Of a stretch of DNA of 64,000 nt, positions 1 through 11,460 are shown piece after piece; positions within the stretch are counted from its first letter, which is position 1; each line of letters opens with the position of its first letter. The stretch comes from Agrocybe praecox. Lineage: Eukaryota > Basidiomycota > Agaricomycetes > Agaricales > Agrocybaceae. Position numbers and translations under genes: made by a program. Location of the stretch: positions 1 to 64,000 of the forward strand of contig CAXHKQ010000012.1 in assembly GCA_964017145.1 (NCBI GenBank), given 5' to 3'. The notes below the pieces were generated by a model, which had not been told where the DNA came from, made no database searches, and saw only the letters and a list, made by a program, of their open reading frames with translations.

Positions 1-106
1 AGACTGACAATGTTTACAGTCTAAGTCGATGGGACGTGCTTCCCGGCTAAGGTGCGCGAGCAATATTGGATTAATCTTTTCGACAAATTGTCAGATGTAT
101 TCAATA

Positions 107-1546
107 CTTTACACTGCCCCACTGATTCCTGGTGGAGTCCAGTGGATTGGCGTGCTTTTTGTGCTGGATTCCACTGGAGTCTGGTGGACTCCATCCAGAA
201 TCCAGTCAAACTTTGTGGAAACTTGCTGTTTGCATGTTTTATGCAATATCATTTATGTTTAAAAAAACATAACATTCACAAAAAACATAAGAATCACACA
301 AAAAAAATATGAAAAAGCGAAATTTAATTAATTAAGAAATTTCATAATATACATGATTTGTAATATACTTCTATAATTATTTTCGATTAGAGAAAAATGG
401 AGGGAGGGGATATGGAAAGAGGAGGGCAGAGGGAAGAGGAGATGGGAGGGGATAGGGCAGAGAGATGAGAAGGAGGTGGGGAGGAGGAAGGGGATGGGAA
501 ATGAGGAACAGAGGGCTCAACCTGTCGACAGCGGCGGTGAGCGAGCAAACGGAGTACTTACCTCGTCATTGTCCTAAACGCCCCGCCTTGCCACGTCACA
601 CCCTTGCGCCCAACCCCGCCCCCTCGCGTTCATCGGCTGGTTCGCTGGCAGGCGTTGTCGTTATCGTTGTTGGCGTTGTCGTCCTTGTGGTTCGCGGGGT
701 CGTTGTTGGCGTGTCGTAGGCGTTGGCGTGACATCGTTGCTTGTGTCGTTGTTGTTGTCGCCGTCGGATTGTTGTTGCCCTGTCGTTGTTGGCGTCGTTG
801 TTGGCGTCATGGTCGTGTCGTCTTTGCTGACGTGTCGTCGTCGCTGTGTCGTTGTTGGTGTCGTTGTTGGTGTCTGTCGTTGTCGTTCGCGTCACCGCTG
901 TCGTTCGTGCCATTGTTGTTGTTCATATTGTCGTTGGCATTCGTGGGGTCGTTGTCGTTGGCGTCGTTGGCGTCGTTGGGGTGATCGTTGTCGTGGGCGT
1001 CATCGTTGGCATTGTGGCGTGGTGGCGATGGGACGTGGTGGTGACGGACGGTGGGTGGATGGTGGTGGGTGGATGGTGGTGGTAGTGGTAAGGAGCAAGG
1101 AAAGAGTGATGACGCGGCCAGGGCAGCGGGTTGTGGCTGCGCTGGCAATTTCCGAAGCGGCCCGGACATCTATTTTGGGAATTTTACAAAAATTGTCGTT
1201 TGTATGTCACACGGACCTCCTAAAATTATGAAAAAATCACGTAAATTCCTAAAATATTTGAAATATATTTATCAAACATTAAATATGACGTAATATGTTA
1301 CGGTTTTGGCAGAAATGACGAAATAACCATAATAAAATAAAATAAAACATATTATTGTCCAGATTGAGTCCAGATTGAGTCCAGTCCACCATATTCCGGT
1401 GCCGAGTCCAGTATAAGCCTCAGTCCACCCCCAATCCAGGTGGAGTCCAGTACTTGAGCTTGGCTAGGGCTACCAGCCATTTGGAAAAATGCAAAAAGCA
1501 CCGGACTCCACTGGACTCCGTCAGGAATCAGTGGGGCAGTGTAAAG
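107..1546. mobile_element. Non-autonomous TIR DNA element
   Basis: The left end reads CTTTACACTGCCCCACTGAT and the right end is its inverse (ATCAGTGGGGCAGTGTAAAG). Similarity continues inward for about 60-80 bp on each side as imperfect copies of a TGGAGTCCAGTGGA-like motif. The interior has AT-rich shoulders (about 230-380 and 1190-1350), a purine-rich stretch (395-520) and a G/T-rich minisatellite. No transposase is visible, so it would need a helper. The target-site duplication is ambiguous: a TA lies just inside the palindromic tips on both sides, but no 3-bp or 8-bp direct repeat is convincing. The superfamily is not assigned. Confidence 0.6.
650..1090 (+). repeat. GTCGTTGTTGGC-type minisatellite
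   Basis: This is a degenerate array of 9-12 bp units such as GTCGTTGTTGGC and GTCGTTGTCGTT inside the TIR element, ending in GGTGG(A/G)TG-type units. It creates long ORFs in several frames on both strands (poly Val/Leu/Cys on plus, Asn/Asp/Thr on minus). These are artefacts of the repeat and are not annotated as genes. Confidence 0.7.
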
Positions 1547-1689
1547 CCCTCGCATCTTTCTACCTAAGAAATGCTATGGATGCTTCTTTGTGAGGCATAC
1601 CATTTTTCTCCTGATCAAGTCGCTCTTGTGCTACCCATGGGTTAATCATGGTTGGCAGTGGTTGGCTGCTCTGTCTACCTCTTTGAGAG

Positions 1690-2110
1690 GCGGTGACTGC
1701 TGTGTCAATTCAAAGAGCACAACCATAGGACTCGGTCATCTTGTGAATACCTCCTGGCATACTGACTACAATTCCTTGAATGTTGGAATACCTGCCCAAA
1801 TTCTGGTTATCTCTTCAAGGACATTGATCTCAGTACACAAAAGATATTCAGTTATTTTTATCAAGCCTGACGATGAATTTGTTGATTTGTTGGGCAAAGT
1901 CATCAGTGGAAGTAAGAATAAGTGCTCAAGTGTTCTTTGAAGACATATTACGCTGGTAAATACAAAAAATCCAGTCATACTATCAGTTAAAGTAGAAACC
2001 AGAAAGCTATAAGGAGCTAGGCATATGCTGTACCTACTTGCTGAAGAATAGAAATAGCAATGGTAGCAGTCTTTCCAGCACCAGACAGAGCCTATACTAG
2101 ATGTCCTAAG
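1690..2110 (-). pseudogene. eIF4A-like DEAD-box helicase fragment (decayed)
   Basis: Reading the minus strand across frames gives ALSGAGKTATIAISILQQ, close to DEAD-box motif I of eIF4A (AQSGTGKTATFAIS). Further on come INVLEEITRIWAGIP and then VVSMPGGIHKM, which resemble the GGTNV...L.AG...VVVGTPGRV.DM stretch around motifs Ia/Ib. Stops and frame changes separate the pieces, and nothing after motif Ib is present. Translation-factor RNA helicases of this family unwind 5' UTRs. This copy cannot be functional. It directly abuts the BRCT fragment on its 5' side. Confidence 0.45.
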
Positions 2111-2640
2111 CAGCAACCAATGCCATATTTGTACCACTCATGCTCAGCGTGAACTTGCCTCCCATAGCATTGATCAACTTCTTGATGTATTCCCTCACAT
2201 TGCCCATATAATTTTTTGTAATGGTGACAACCTATAGTTAAAAAAATCACTCCATGAATTAGTATATGGAAATGTATGACAAGATGAGTTGAGTGCTTAT
2301 GAAAGAAGAAAATGGAAACTCACAAGCATGTGCACCAAAATCCTCAATCTGCCTCTTCGGCATAAGGTAATGCAACAGTTGATCTAAAGAGCATGTGAAC
2401 AGACTGGCATATTGTATGTGTAAGAACCACATGAGGGTGCTGATGGTTTTATGTGGGGATTAATTGAGAAAGCAGGATGAAACAATACAATACATAAAAC
2501 AAACCTCAACGTGATATGATGATGTTTGACTTGGGGGTCTTCCCAATGCTTTAGGCTCTTGTTCTTCTGGGGTTGTTGATATCAAAGACTTGCGCTCTCT
2601 GCCCTCCATCCGTAGCTTGAGCCCTTTTTGATAGAGATAG
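2105..2640 (-). pseudogene. BRCT-domain fragment, Rtt107/Brc1-like (decayed)
   Basis: On the minus strand the pieces read LLHYLMPKRQIEDFG (about 2335-2390) and, after a plausible 100-nt intron starting GTGAGT, NYMGNVREYIKKLINAMGGK followed by FTLSMSGTNMALVAA (about 2105-2220). This pattern (NY.G..REY.KKLI...G..FT.SMS..NT.L.AA) is that of a BRCT domain in Rtt107/Brc1-type genome-stability proteins, which bind phosphorylated H2A at damaged replication forks. The intron phase does not keep the frame, and the sequence runs straight into eIF4A-like sequence at about 2105, so I read it as a relic. The segment 2510-2640 may encode part of the linker (GLKLRMEGRERKSL). Confidence 0.45.
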
Positions 2641-2852
2641 ACAGACTATGATTTGGCTATGCACATATCACGGTGTCACAAACTGTACGATCTAATCTAA
2701 TTGGGCAGGTGCAGATTGCACTGCCACATTGAGTTTTGGCACAGTGAGATAATTTCTTTGTGATTCACTCTTTGGTTCTAGCATAGATTTGGCATAGATG
2801 TGATGAGATTTGTCATATTTATGCAGCAGCTAGCAGAGGACTCAATTGGATA

Positions 2853-3245
2853 TACTGTACCGTTTTGACCAATTGTTCACGTCACGCATCACAGGGGGTC
2901 GTGAACTGAACCAATTTGTAATTCGTCATGCATCACAGGTATCAGTGAACATTAGTGAAAACGAGCTTAAATTGGGCTCAAAAATGCGAAAAAAAAAGCC
3001 TCCGTGTATGTTATTACAGGCTCCATGCATCATCACCTCCATGTAGCTCTGAGCTTACGTTTTATCTTCATATGATGGCCCTTTCCAAGAACAGGCATGA
3101 TAACAGGCTTGACCTTTGATTTTTCCTTGGCCAGTGAACAATATTTTTTGCCCATCACGCATCACATTAAGTTGTTAACATCAAGCCCAGTGAACTATGG
3201 GCGTCACACATCACAAGGCGTGAACAATCGGTCGAAATGGTACAG
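2853..3245. mobile_element. Small MITE-like TIR element
   Basis: The left end TACTGTACCGTTTTGACCAA and the right end, read inverted as TACTGTACCATTTCGACCGA, form imperfect inverted repeats of about 35 bp, continuing into TTGTTCACG. A TA dinucleotide sits next to CTGTACC at both tips, consistent with a TA target duplication. Several internal copies of CGTCA(C/T)(G/A)CATCACA are present in both orientations. There is no coding capacity. Confidence 0.5.
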
Positions 3246-3690
3246 TAATGTAAAATATGTCCGAGTAGTATAAAAGCAGAGCAAGCAAGTGGGTGAAACT
3301 TCAAGCCATCATCTATTATCATTTATGTGTCCTGGGCTTTTTTTATGTTCATTTTTTGTCATCTGAGTGGAATATGTTGCTCAGTAGCACATATATTTCT
3401 GTGTACAGGCCTGTTTAACTCTTCATTTAGAGTTCACTGTGCTTCAATACTAGGATAATGATATAATTGACCAAGGCATATATTACTACTAGTGGCTTGT
3501 TTTGGGAACATGTTTTATTTCTTATTTTAACTATGATCCATATGTACAAATACATTTTTGTTGTTCTGTATATTATCTTTTATATTTGCAAGGATTTGAA
3601 ACCACAGATACAGTGTGTCAACTAAATGATGAAGGTATTTATAGTTAATATATACATTACATTGTTAAAAAGCTCACACCTTCTGCTGCA
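3246..3690. other. AT-rich intergenic stretch, no gene seen
   Basis: This is AT-rich sequence downstream of the NLR stop codon. It presumably contains that gene's 3' UTR. I see no conserved ORF or RNA gene. Confidence 0.4.
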
Positions 3691-6600
3691 CTAAGAGTTA
3701 TGTTTGATGTTTCTAACCTTCTCCTCAAGAGCCTCAGCTTGACTAACATTTTCCAAATTCCTGTATATGTGTGCAAGAGCTTTCATGCTTGTCAGTGTAT
3801 CTGGGTGAGATTCTCCCAATACATGGAGGTGTTTTTCCATGACTACAAGTTGCAGTGCTTCTGCTTTTTTCCAGAGACCTTGGTCTTGATATGTAGATGC
3901 CAAATTTGACATACTGGTAAGAGTAGAAGGATGATTCTCTCCAAGGATTTCCTTGCTTTTTTCCATGACTACAAGTTGCAGTGCTTCTGCTTTTTGCCAA
4001 AGACCTTGGTCTTGATATGTAGATGCCAAATTTGAAATACTGGTAAGAGTAGAAGGATGATTCTCTCCAAGGATTTCCTTTCTTTTTTCCATGACTACAA
4101 GTTGCAGTGCTTCTGCTTTTCGCCAAAGACCTTGGTCTTGATATGTAGATGCCAAATTTGACATACTGGTAAGAGTAGAAGGATGATTCTCTCCAAGGAT
4201 TTCCATGCTTTTTTCCATGACTACAAGTTGCAGTGCTTCTGCTTTTTGCCAAAGACCTTGGTTTTTATATGTAAGTGCCAAATTGGACATACTGGTAAGA
4301 GTAGAAGGATGATTCTCTCCAAGAATTTCCTTTCTTTTTTCCATGACTACAAGTTGCAGTGCTTCTGCTTTTTGCCAAAGACCTTGGTCTTGATATGTAG
4401 ATGCCAAATTTGAAATACTGGTAAGAGTAGAAGGATGATTCTCTCCAAGGATTTCCTTGCTTTTTTCCATGACTACAAGTTGCAGTGCTTCTGCTTTTTG
4501 CCAAAGACCTTGGTCTTGATATGTAAATGCCAAATTTGAAATACTGGTAAGAGTAGAAGGATGATTCTCTCCAAGGATTTCCTTTCTTTTTTCCATGACT
4601 ACACGTTGCAGTGCTTCTGCTTTTTTCCAGAGACCTTGGTGTTGATATGTAGATGCCAAATTTGAAATACTGGTAAGAGTAGAAGGATGATTCTCTCCAA
4701 GGATTTCCTTGCTTTTTTCCATGAATACAAGTTGCAGTGCTTCTGCTTTTTGCCAAAGACCTTGGTGTTGATATGTAGATGCCAAATTTGACATACTGGT
4801 AAGAGTAGAAGGATGATTCTCTCCAAGAATTTCCCTGCTTTTGTGCATTTCTGCAAGTTGCAGTGCTTCTGCTTTTTGCCAAAGACCTTGGTTTTGATAT
4901 GTAAGTGCCAAATTGGACATACTGGTAAGAGTAGAAGGATGATTCTCTCCAAGAATTTCCCTGCTTTTGTGCATTTCTGCAAGTTGCAGTGCTTCTGCTT
5001 TTTGCCAAAGACCTTGGTTTTTATATGTAAGTGCCAAATTGGACATACTGGTAAGAGTATCAGGATGATTCTCTCCAAGAATTTCCTTTCTTTTTTCCAT
5101 GACTACAAGTTGCAGTGCTTCTGCTTTTTGCCAAAGACCTTGGTCTTGATATGTAGATGCCAAATTTGAAATACTGGTAAGAGTAGAAGGATGATTCTCT
5201 CCAAGGATTTCCTTTCTTTTTTCCATGACTACAAGTTGCAGTGCTTCTGCTTTTTGCCAAAGACCTTGGTCTTGATATGTAAATGCCAAATTTGAAATAC
5301 TGGTAAGAGTAGAAGGATGATTCTCTCCAAGGATTTCCTTTCTTTTTTCCATGACTACACGTTGCAGTGCTTCTGCTTTTTTCCAGAGACCTTGGTGTTG
5401 ATATGTAGATGCCAAATTTGAAATACTGGTAAGAGTAGAAGGATGATTCTCTCCAAGGATTTCCTTTCTTTTTTCCATGACTACAAGTTGCAGTGCTTCT
5501 GCTCTTTGCCAAAGACCTTGGTTTTTATATGTAAGTGCCAAATTGGACATACTGGTAAGAGTAGAAGGATGATTCTCTCCAAGAATTTCCCTGCTTTTGT
5601 GCATTTCTGCAAGTTGCAGTGCTTCTGCTTTTTGCCAAAGACCTTGGTGTTGATATGTAGATGCCAAATTTGAAATACTGGTAAGAGTAGAAGGATGATT
5701 CTCTCCAAGAATTTCCCTGCTTTTGTGCATTTCTGCAAGTTGCAGTGCTTCTGCTTTTTGCCAAAGACCTTGGTTTTTATATGTAAGTGCCAAATTGGAC
5801 ATACTGGTAAGAGTAGAAGGATGATTCTCTCCAAGAATATCCTTCCCTTTATATAATGATGTCTCTTGGAACAACACAGCCTCCTTGTAGTACCCTTGAT
5901 CATTACAAAGAGATCCAATTTTATCCAAAATTTGAATATCAAATTCATGTAAATGTTCTCTGACTTTTAAGTATAGTTGTTGAATATGTGGCCAGAGATT
6001 GTGTTGGTATTTATGAACATGTTCATCATAGTTGTCTGGAATTGATAAACCAAGAATACAAAAAACACATTTCTGCATAAATTTCTCATCAGTTCCCAGT
6101 ATAGCCCTTCCCCATTGTTGTACCAGTGGATGCATTTTATATATGCATTTTTGGTCTTGTTCAAAATGGAATTCAATCAGAGAATAAGCTTGAAGTTTGA
6201 AAATAATTTCCTGGAATACTTGGGGGCTCCATGATAATTCTTCTTTACCAAAATGACTTAAAAGATGCTCCACTTTGCTTTGCACAATGCTATCATCCAA
6301 TTCTTCCTGCATTAATGCTGCTCTTTCAAATATTTCTTCTGAAATGCCTTCATGTTGCAAAAGTGAGCAAATTTGCAAAAAGCACTTTGCAGAATCATCT
6401 AACTTATCATAGCTCATTTTCCAAGTAGTATAAATTGCAATATCTTTACGTTGGATTGTTTCATAGCGAAGAATGTGATCTTGTTGCTGCTGATGAAATG
6501 CATAATATCTTGCTAATGAAAAGTTGGTCCTAGAAATATAGGCACCAGCATGGGAAATAGCCAAAGCAAGATATCCAAATTCCTATGGTTGAGAAAGTAA

Positions 6601-8569
6601 GATTATAAATTAAATTTCTGAGTGTATTCAAAAATTACCTGAACAATTTGTTTGGCTTGTCCTTGATTTTCATCAGTGGCTTCTCTTTTGGCCAAATTGA
6701 GCAAAAGATCTACAGCTTCCTCTTCAATCAAATTTCCAACAGAAACATATCCATCTTTGCTGGCATAAGAAGTACCAATTTCCTGATTACGTGTAGTAAT
6801 AATGATGTTTCCAGTTGTAGGCAAAAATAACTCCAGATTCAGCCTAATATCATCTGCATTATCAATCACAAGAAGCCAGTGGTTTGTGGTCTGGCTTTCA
6901 AGCCATCTGAGTATTTGTTCAGCAGACAATTCTAAACCATTTGGAGCAAGAGATTGCAGATCTGCTTTGAGTGTAGCCTCATTGCTTCCGTCAATATAAA
7001 ACACCTCAGAAAAGCTAAAATGTAAAGTACAAATAAATAAAATCAGAATAAACACAATATATAAAAATATAAACCATACAGATTTGATGACTTTACAAAT
7101 TGGAAGGCAATCTGGCTTTTTCCAGAACCACCAAGGCCTTGCAAAACAAAAATATGTTGTCCAACACTGGCATTCTTGAAGAATTTTGCCATTTTGTCCA
7201 AAATATCTTTTCTGCCTATGAAAAATGGCACTGGAGAAGGACAAGGCTTCCTTCTGAAGTCTTGAATCTGAACTTGTGCAGCTCTTGGAGCAACTGCATT
7301 TAAAAACTAGAAATAAAGAAGTATTCATAAATATAAAGAAAATGTACTATACCTAATTGCTCAACAGTGGGCTGTACTCTTTGAGACCTGAGCACAGAAA
7401 CCACAGTTGACAATTTGTCTTGAGTCTCCTTTTTTTTCATATACTGAGTTGTGTGAGCTTGGGTAATGCCCAGACTTTCCCATTGAGACAGCTGCCTGCT
7501 TTGCAAGCCTTGATCAACATTGAAACGGAAATAAGTCTCTGATATGTTTGCAAAGCGATGCAAAAGCTCCTGATGTGTGCACTCACAGTCCATGGCCATA
7601 GACTTGAGCATATCAATAACTTTTACTGGAATCATTCTTCCCAAGAACCCAGGTTTTTCAATCTGAATCACAGCAGGCAGGCCAGTCCCAATGCTCACCA
7701 AGCATTGCAAAGAACGGTTTGGAAAAAGAGAGTTGGCCTCATTGAGAACCAGGACACAAGGGTTATTATGTCCCATCCCACCATCAACATATGATTGGTT
7801 TCGTCCAATTTCAATCCGCTTAAAGACAGTAGGGGTAGCAGATGTTGCCCGAGCAGCTTCCCAGATTGTGCAGGTTAAAGAAGTCTCACGAGGAGACTCG
7901 TAGGATCTGAACAGCACCGGGATATCCATGTTGGTCGCGTTCCGAGCACACACAAAGCTATGATATGTACAACTCAGTTTTAAATATATTCAAGGTTGAA
8001 TTGGGCAACGCACGTTCGACATATCCCAGATTCATTGCTTTCTACCAAAGAAGAATTCTCATCATTAGTCGCCGCTTGCACCATAGCCTTGATCGCGCTC
8101 TCGAGGGCGGTTGCCTTGAATGCTCCATCTCCGACCATCTTCGTCTGGGAGAAAACATTTTTAACCAGCGTATCGTAGTGGGTGATTGCCTCGTCGATGT
8201 CCATACGAAGGCGCCCGAGCATCAACGCGATAATGCTATGGTGTTTGTGAGTCCCGTTAGCCAAAGTGTTAGGATACTATCAGAGTATTACAACGCACCC
8301 TCCTGTACTAGTCCCACCGATTATATCAAAGTATTCCACCGGCTTCGGTAGGTCATTGAGACTCTCCAAACCCTCTCTTGCTCGTTGCGCATTCTCCGCA
8401 AGCTTCAGCTTGTGCATGATCTCCTTTAAGATGAGGAGCTCGGAAAGCCCACGTATTCCGCCGCCATCTATTGAGACGTCCTACTTAGTACAATTTATCA
8501 TCAATCCAAACGAGCCATCTTACCTAGCGCAAGGAGCCTCAAGGGTGTTTCGTTGGTTGGAGTAGTCAT
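3691..8569 (-). CDS. Patatin / NB-ARC / TPR NOD-like receptor (7 exons)
   Basis: Exons on the minus strand: 8569-8524, 8467-8299, 8235-8014, 7957-7353, 7293-7080, 7014-6639 and 6582-3691. The introns are 56-65 nt GT-AG, and the joined frame is open for 1,507 residues. Residues 16-22 are DGGGIRG (oxyanion motif), Ser69 lies in GTSTG and Asp204 in DGG, so the patatin phospholipase dyad is intact. The nucleotide-binding module follows: Walker A GLGGSGKS at 400-407, Walker B LLVIDNADD at 466-474, the sensor TTRN at 492-495, and a later KMHPLVQQWGR motif. Residues about 777-1493 are 17 TPR units. Fungal NLRs of this architecture act in non-self recognition and regulated cell death, with TPRs as the presumed sensor and patatin as effector. 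The ligand is unknown. Splice sites were chosen by motif and frame. Confidence 0.85.
3736..5886 (-). repeat. 17 x 126-bp TPR repeat array
   Basis: There are seventeen in-frame units of 42 codons (the first is slightly longer and divergent). The consensus contains EILGENHPSTLTS, SNLA, TY and QGLW and matches the 42-residue kinesin-light-chain-type TPR. Units differ almost only at a few residues (for example AEMHKSR versus VVMEKRK, IS/MS, S/L/F before TY, QD/QH/KN before QGLW). Units 2-7 (about 4996-5751) and 8-13 (about 4240-4995) match in order, so a six-unit block appears to have been duplicated. The last unit is diverged, as expected at an array edge. Confidence 0.9.
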
Positions 8570-10605
8570 GGTTAAGATGCAGAAAGAGTTGCTTCGCTGA
8601 TCGTCGACGTTGCCAGTGCCTTCTGGGCAGAGGGCTTTCACACGGGAGTCCCGTGGTAGACGGACCCATCACCTAATATTAATAGACTCGGCGCCGTTTG
8701 CGGCCCTCCGAGCTCCCAAACACGCCAACTGCTTGTCCGTTGGTGATATTATAAAGCGTAGATTATCTCGTCGTCGTCGTCGTGTTCCTAACGAGCTGGC
8801 GAAATGACGGAGAAAGACGAGCAGATGCCAATTGAAATGCGATTGGGAAAATGAGAGTTTCTGGAGCCGAACCGGATCAACACGTATGCGCCATATTTTA
8901 TCCGAATTCAATGCCAGTCAACAGGCTTTGTTTCGAACACCCGCGACCGCGACCAACACCGCCAGCAGTATGTATCTGCACGACTACTCGGAACAGCGTG
9001 GAGGGGACAGACGTGATAGTTCAACGACACCCTCGCTAGTCTTTGCTGGGTCTGAAGACTGAAACGCACGCTAGCGTCAAAATTTGAAAGCTCGAAGGGC
9101 TCGATCAAGGTCTGCGTTCGTCGTTTTCCTTGTCGTTCTGCTGTTCTTGCTCATGCTCATTCCCTTAGACTTTCGTCTCTCCTCCTTCTGCGCTAGCTCG
9201 AACTGTACGGGTTAAATACCCTTGTCTTTTCATCATTAGCAGGATCCCCAACTTCATCGAAATACCTTGTCTGGGAGGCTCTGGCATTCTGATTTCCGAT
9301 TCAGCCTTGGTCAAAGCAGGCCCTCTGACGTTTACACTGCGATTCCACCAAGGCTGCATTGCGCTTTTGTTCTTGTATTACATCTCCTGCGTCAAGGCCT
9401 CTGTCTTTCTTTCTCGATCCCACGAATTTCTTTCGAGCAAGTCCACGAACTTGGAGCTGGTAACCACTCGACCTCGATATCTTGCTCGTTTACTTACTGT
9501 TCTTCTTTCTTTTTATTAGTTCTTCTCAATAATGTCGATAGCAGTTGTCCACGCCCCCGCCACCGCTCATCCTTGACACCATCGCACGCGCTTCCCCGGT
9601 CTCTGCTTTCCGTTACCTCAAGCCTCCATCTTCCGGATGCGTTACGTATGACGCATCGGCTTCAGGAGTTCCATATATGAGCCACTAGTACGTCGCATCA
9701 TCATTTTAAAATGCCCGAAGAGTCCGTATTCTTCAACTCAGACATATTTGATCTTATGGCCGTGGCTCGGCCTCATTCACCATCGTTTTTCTCCTTTATC
9801 TCTCTTTCTTCCTTCCTCGTCCTTCCCTCCCGAGGTTCGCCCTTCTGTTCGCCCGTCCGTCCATCCGTCTGTTCCTTAATCGTGATCATACCCACGTCAC
9901 TAATGACAGGACTGATCATTCTCTGAACCGCGGACGCGGGGGGGAAAGAGAAGCGGTCAGGGAAAGTGGATAGGGAAAGTGGCGAAGATATTGTTGATAT
10001 CGACAGTAACGGCGGTGTGAATTCGCACATCTAGACTCAGCTCGGGGCTCGCTAGTCCTGTAGTAAGATATCCTATTCACATGCATATATATAATAAGAC
10101 AGAATCATATGATACGATACAATACGATATGATAAAATATATGCATACTACGTAGCCCACTAGCCTAACGTACGTCTTGCATCAGGATTATTAAATTACA
10201 CACGTACATACGACATGACGTACAAAACATAGTCCAATAGGGATAAGGAATAAGGAATAGTCAACAAGCTGGGGTGTAGAGGTCTTTGATGACCGATCGA
10301 TGGCGAGCGAGTACGATGGGAAGGGAAGGGATTCGATTCATTGGAGTAGAAAATACAGGGCATACGTGCGTCGCGTCGTGAACCTCCTCGAGCCTATCCC
10401 CGGCCTGCCTCCTCTTTCTTCTCCCTGAGCCCCATTAGCAATAAGCCCCTCCGACCCCTGCAGCGTTCGCACGAAGCCCCTGATGCAAGGGCGGCGTTTG
10501 ATAATATACGAAGAAACAGAGGCGTGATGCCCTAAAAAGAGGGAGGGAAATGGATGTTGAGTCAGTTTATAAGGAAAGTACGAAAGAAAAAAGGCCCACA
10601 CACAC
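8570..10605. other. Intergenic, no convincing gene
   Basis: About 2 kb upstream of the NLR. It includes a CGTCGTCGT run (about 8770-8785), pyrimidine-rich sequence at 9100-9700 and AT-rich sequence at 10060-10260. Short ORFs on both strands (for example 9267-9680 plus and 9711-9926 plus) show low-complexity composition and no recognisable motif. Part of it is presumably the NLR promoter. Confidence 0.4.
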
Positions 10606-10990
10606 CTAGGGTTGACAATAAACCAACAAATTCTCTCCCTCCTTGAACGCGCCCCAACTCAACGTACACTCACCCCCAAGGAAGGGCTTCAGATCCACGC
10701 TCTCCTCGTCCCACACTGCGGTTTTGTAGCACTTGTACCCGTCCTTATACGAGAGGGGCCGCCACGATACGTCGAGCGCGTGCACGAGGTGCGTGATGTG
10801 GTATGTGTGGAGGAGGGGGGCTCTTTGAGGGCGGAGAGGGAACCAGGGACGAGGGAGGGATGGGAGGGAGAGGAGACAGGGATGAGGGGCATGGTTGCGA
10901 TCGTTGCTTGAATGATTTCGAGGGGAATTCATATCATGTTGGACGTGCAATGAGTGTGTTTTTTTTTTGGTTTTAGTGTGGTGGTGGTGG
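10606..10990 (-). pseudogene. Duplicated gene fragment, copy 1
   Basis: The minus strand encodes a conserved block, LDVSWRPLSYKDGYKCYK, followed by VWDEESVDLK and SWGAFKEGENLLVYCQ. It pairs with copy 2 (11458-11880) at DNA level across the exon and upstream sequence. The reading frame differs between the copies in the proline-rich stretch before the block, so at least one is broken. I do not recognise the family. The paired conservation of the block argues for past coding function. Confidence 0.4.
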
Positions 10991-11009
10991 AGCGAATGTG
11001 GACGCAGAA

Positions 11010-11460
11010 GTAAACGAGGATGTTGTCGATCGATGTGGCCGGCGTCAATTTCGACATCGGTCGACGCTTCTTCCGGCTCTACGGAACAGTCGAAGGATGT
11101 CGACCCCTCTCCAGAGGACAACGGCGAAAATTGGGCTTGGGGTTACTCTTCAATTGGTTGACCTCTCTGATCTTGAAGTCCCCGAGGCTCAGTCCCACAG
11201 AAACCCCCTGGACAATGCGATCGGCGATGCGGAGGCGCCAGAGCCTCTGGACTTGGGTGTGACCGGTTCAGTTGAGGATGAGAGTGTTAGGACTGACATG
11301 AGGAGGAGGTGCCATCCGTCGAGAGTCGAGAGTTGGATGCGCTGGCACATGAGGAGGAGTCGCTATCAGAGCCCGTCGCTTCTCAGTCGGAGGGGTGTGT
11401 TGGGGCCCAGGAGGACAACGAAGCGGCGGCGGATGTTCGATCTTCGGACGTCACTGCACC
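11010..11460 (+). other. Spacer with acidic, frame-shifted coding-like sequence
   Basis: Between the two duplicated fragments the plus strand reads acidic peptides in successive frames: DVDPSPEDNGENWAW, then LVDLSDLEVPEAQSHRNPL, then EEEVPSVESRELDALAHEEE. The frame changes at about 11160 and 11300. This could be a decayed gene or chance composition. No domain is recognised. Confidence 0.2.

Noticed and set aside
465..1231. Long Val/Leu/Cys-rich or Asn/Asp/Thr-rich ORFs
   Set aside because: Products of the GTCGTTG minisatellite; no codon bias or domain.
3700..5764. Several long ORFs on both strands across the TPR region
   Set aside because: They are out-of-frame shadows of the 126-bp repeat, which is a multiple of three and so keeps any frame open.
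9267..9926. Possible small secreted or membrane protein genes
   Set aside because: Hydrophobicity comes from pyrimidine-rich sequence; no start context, homology or splice structure could be supported.
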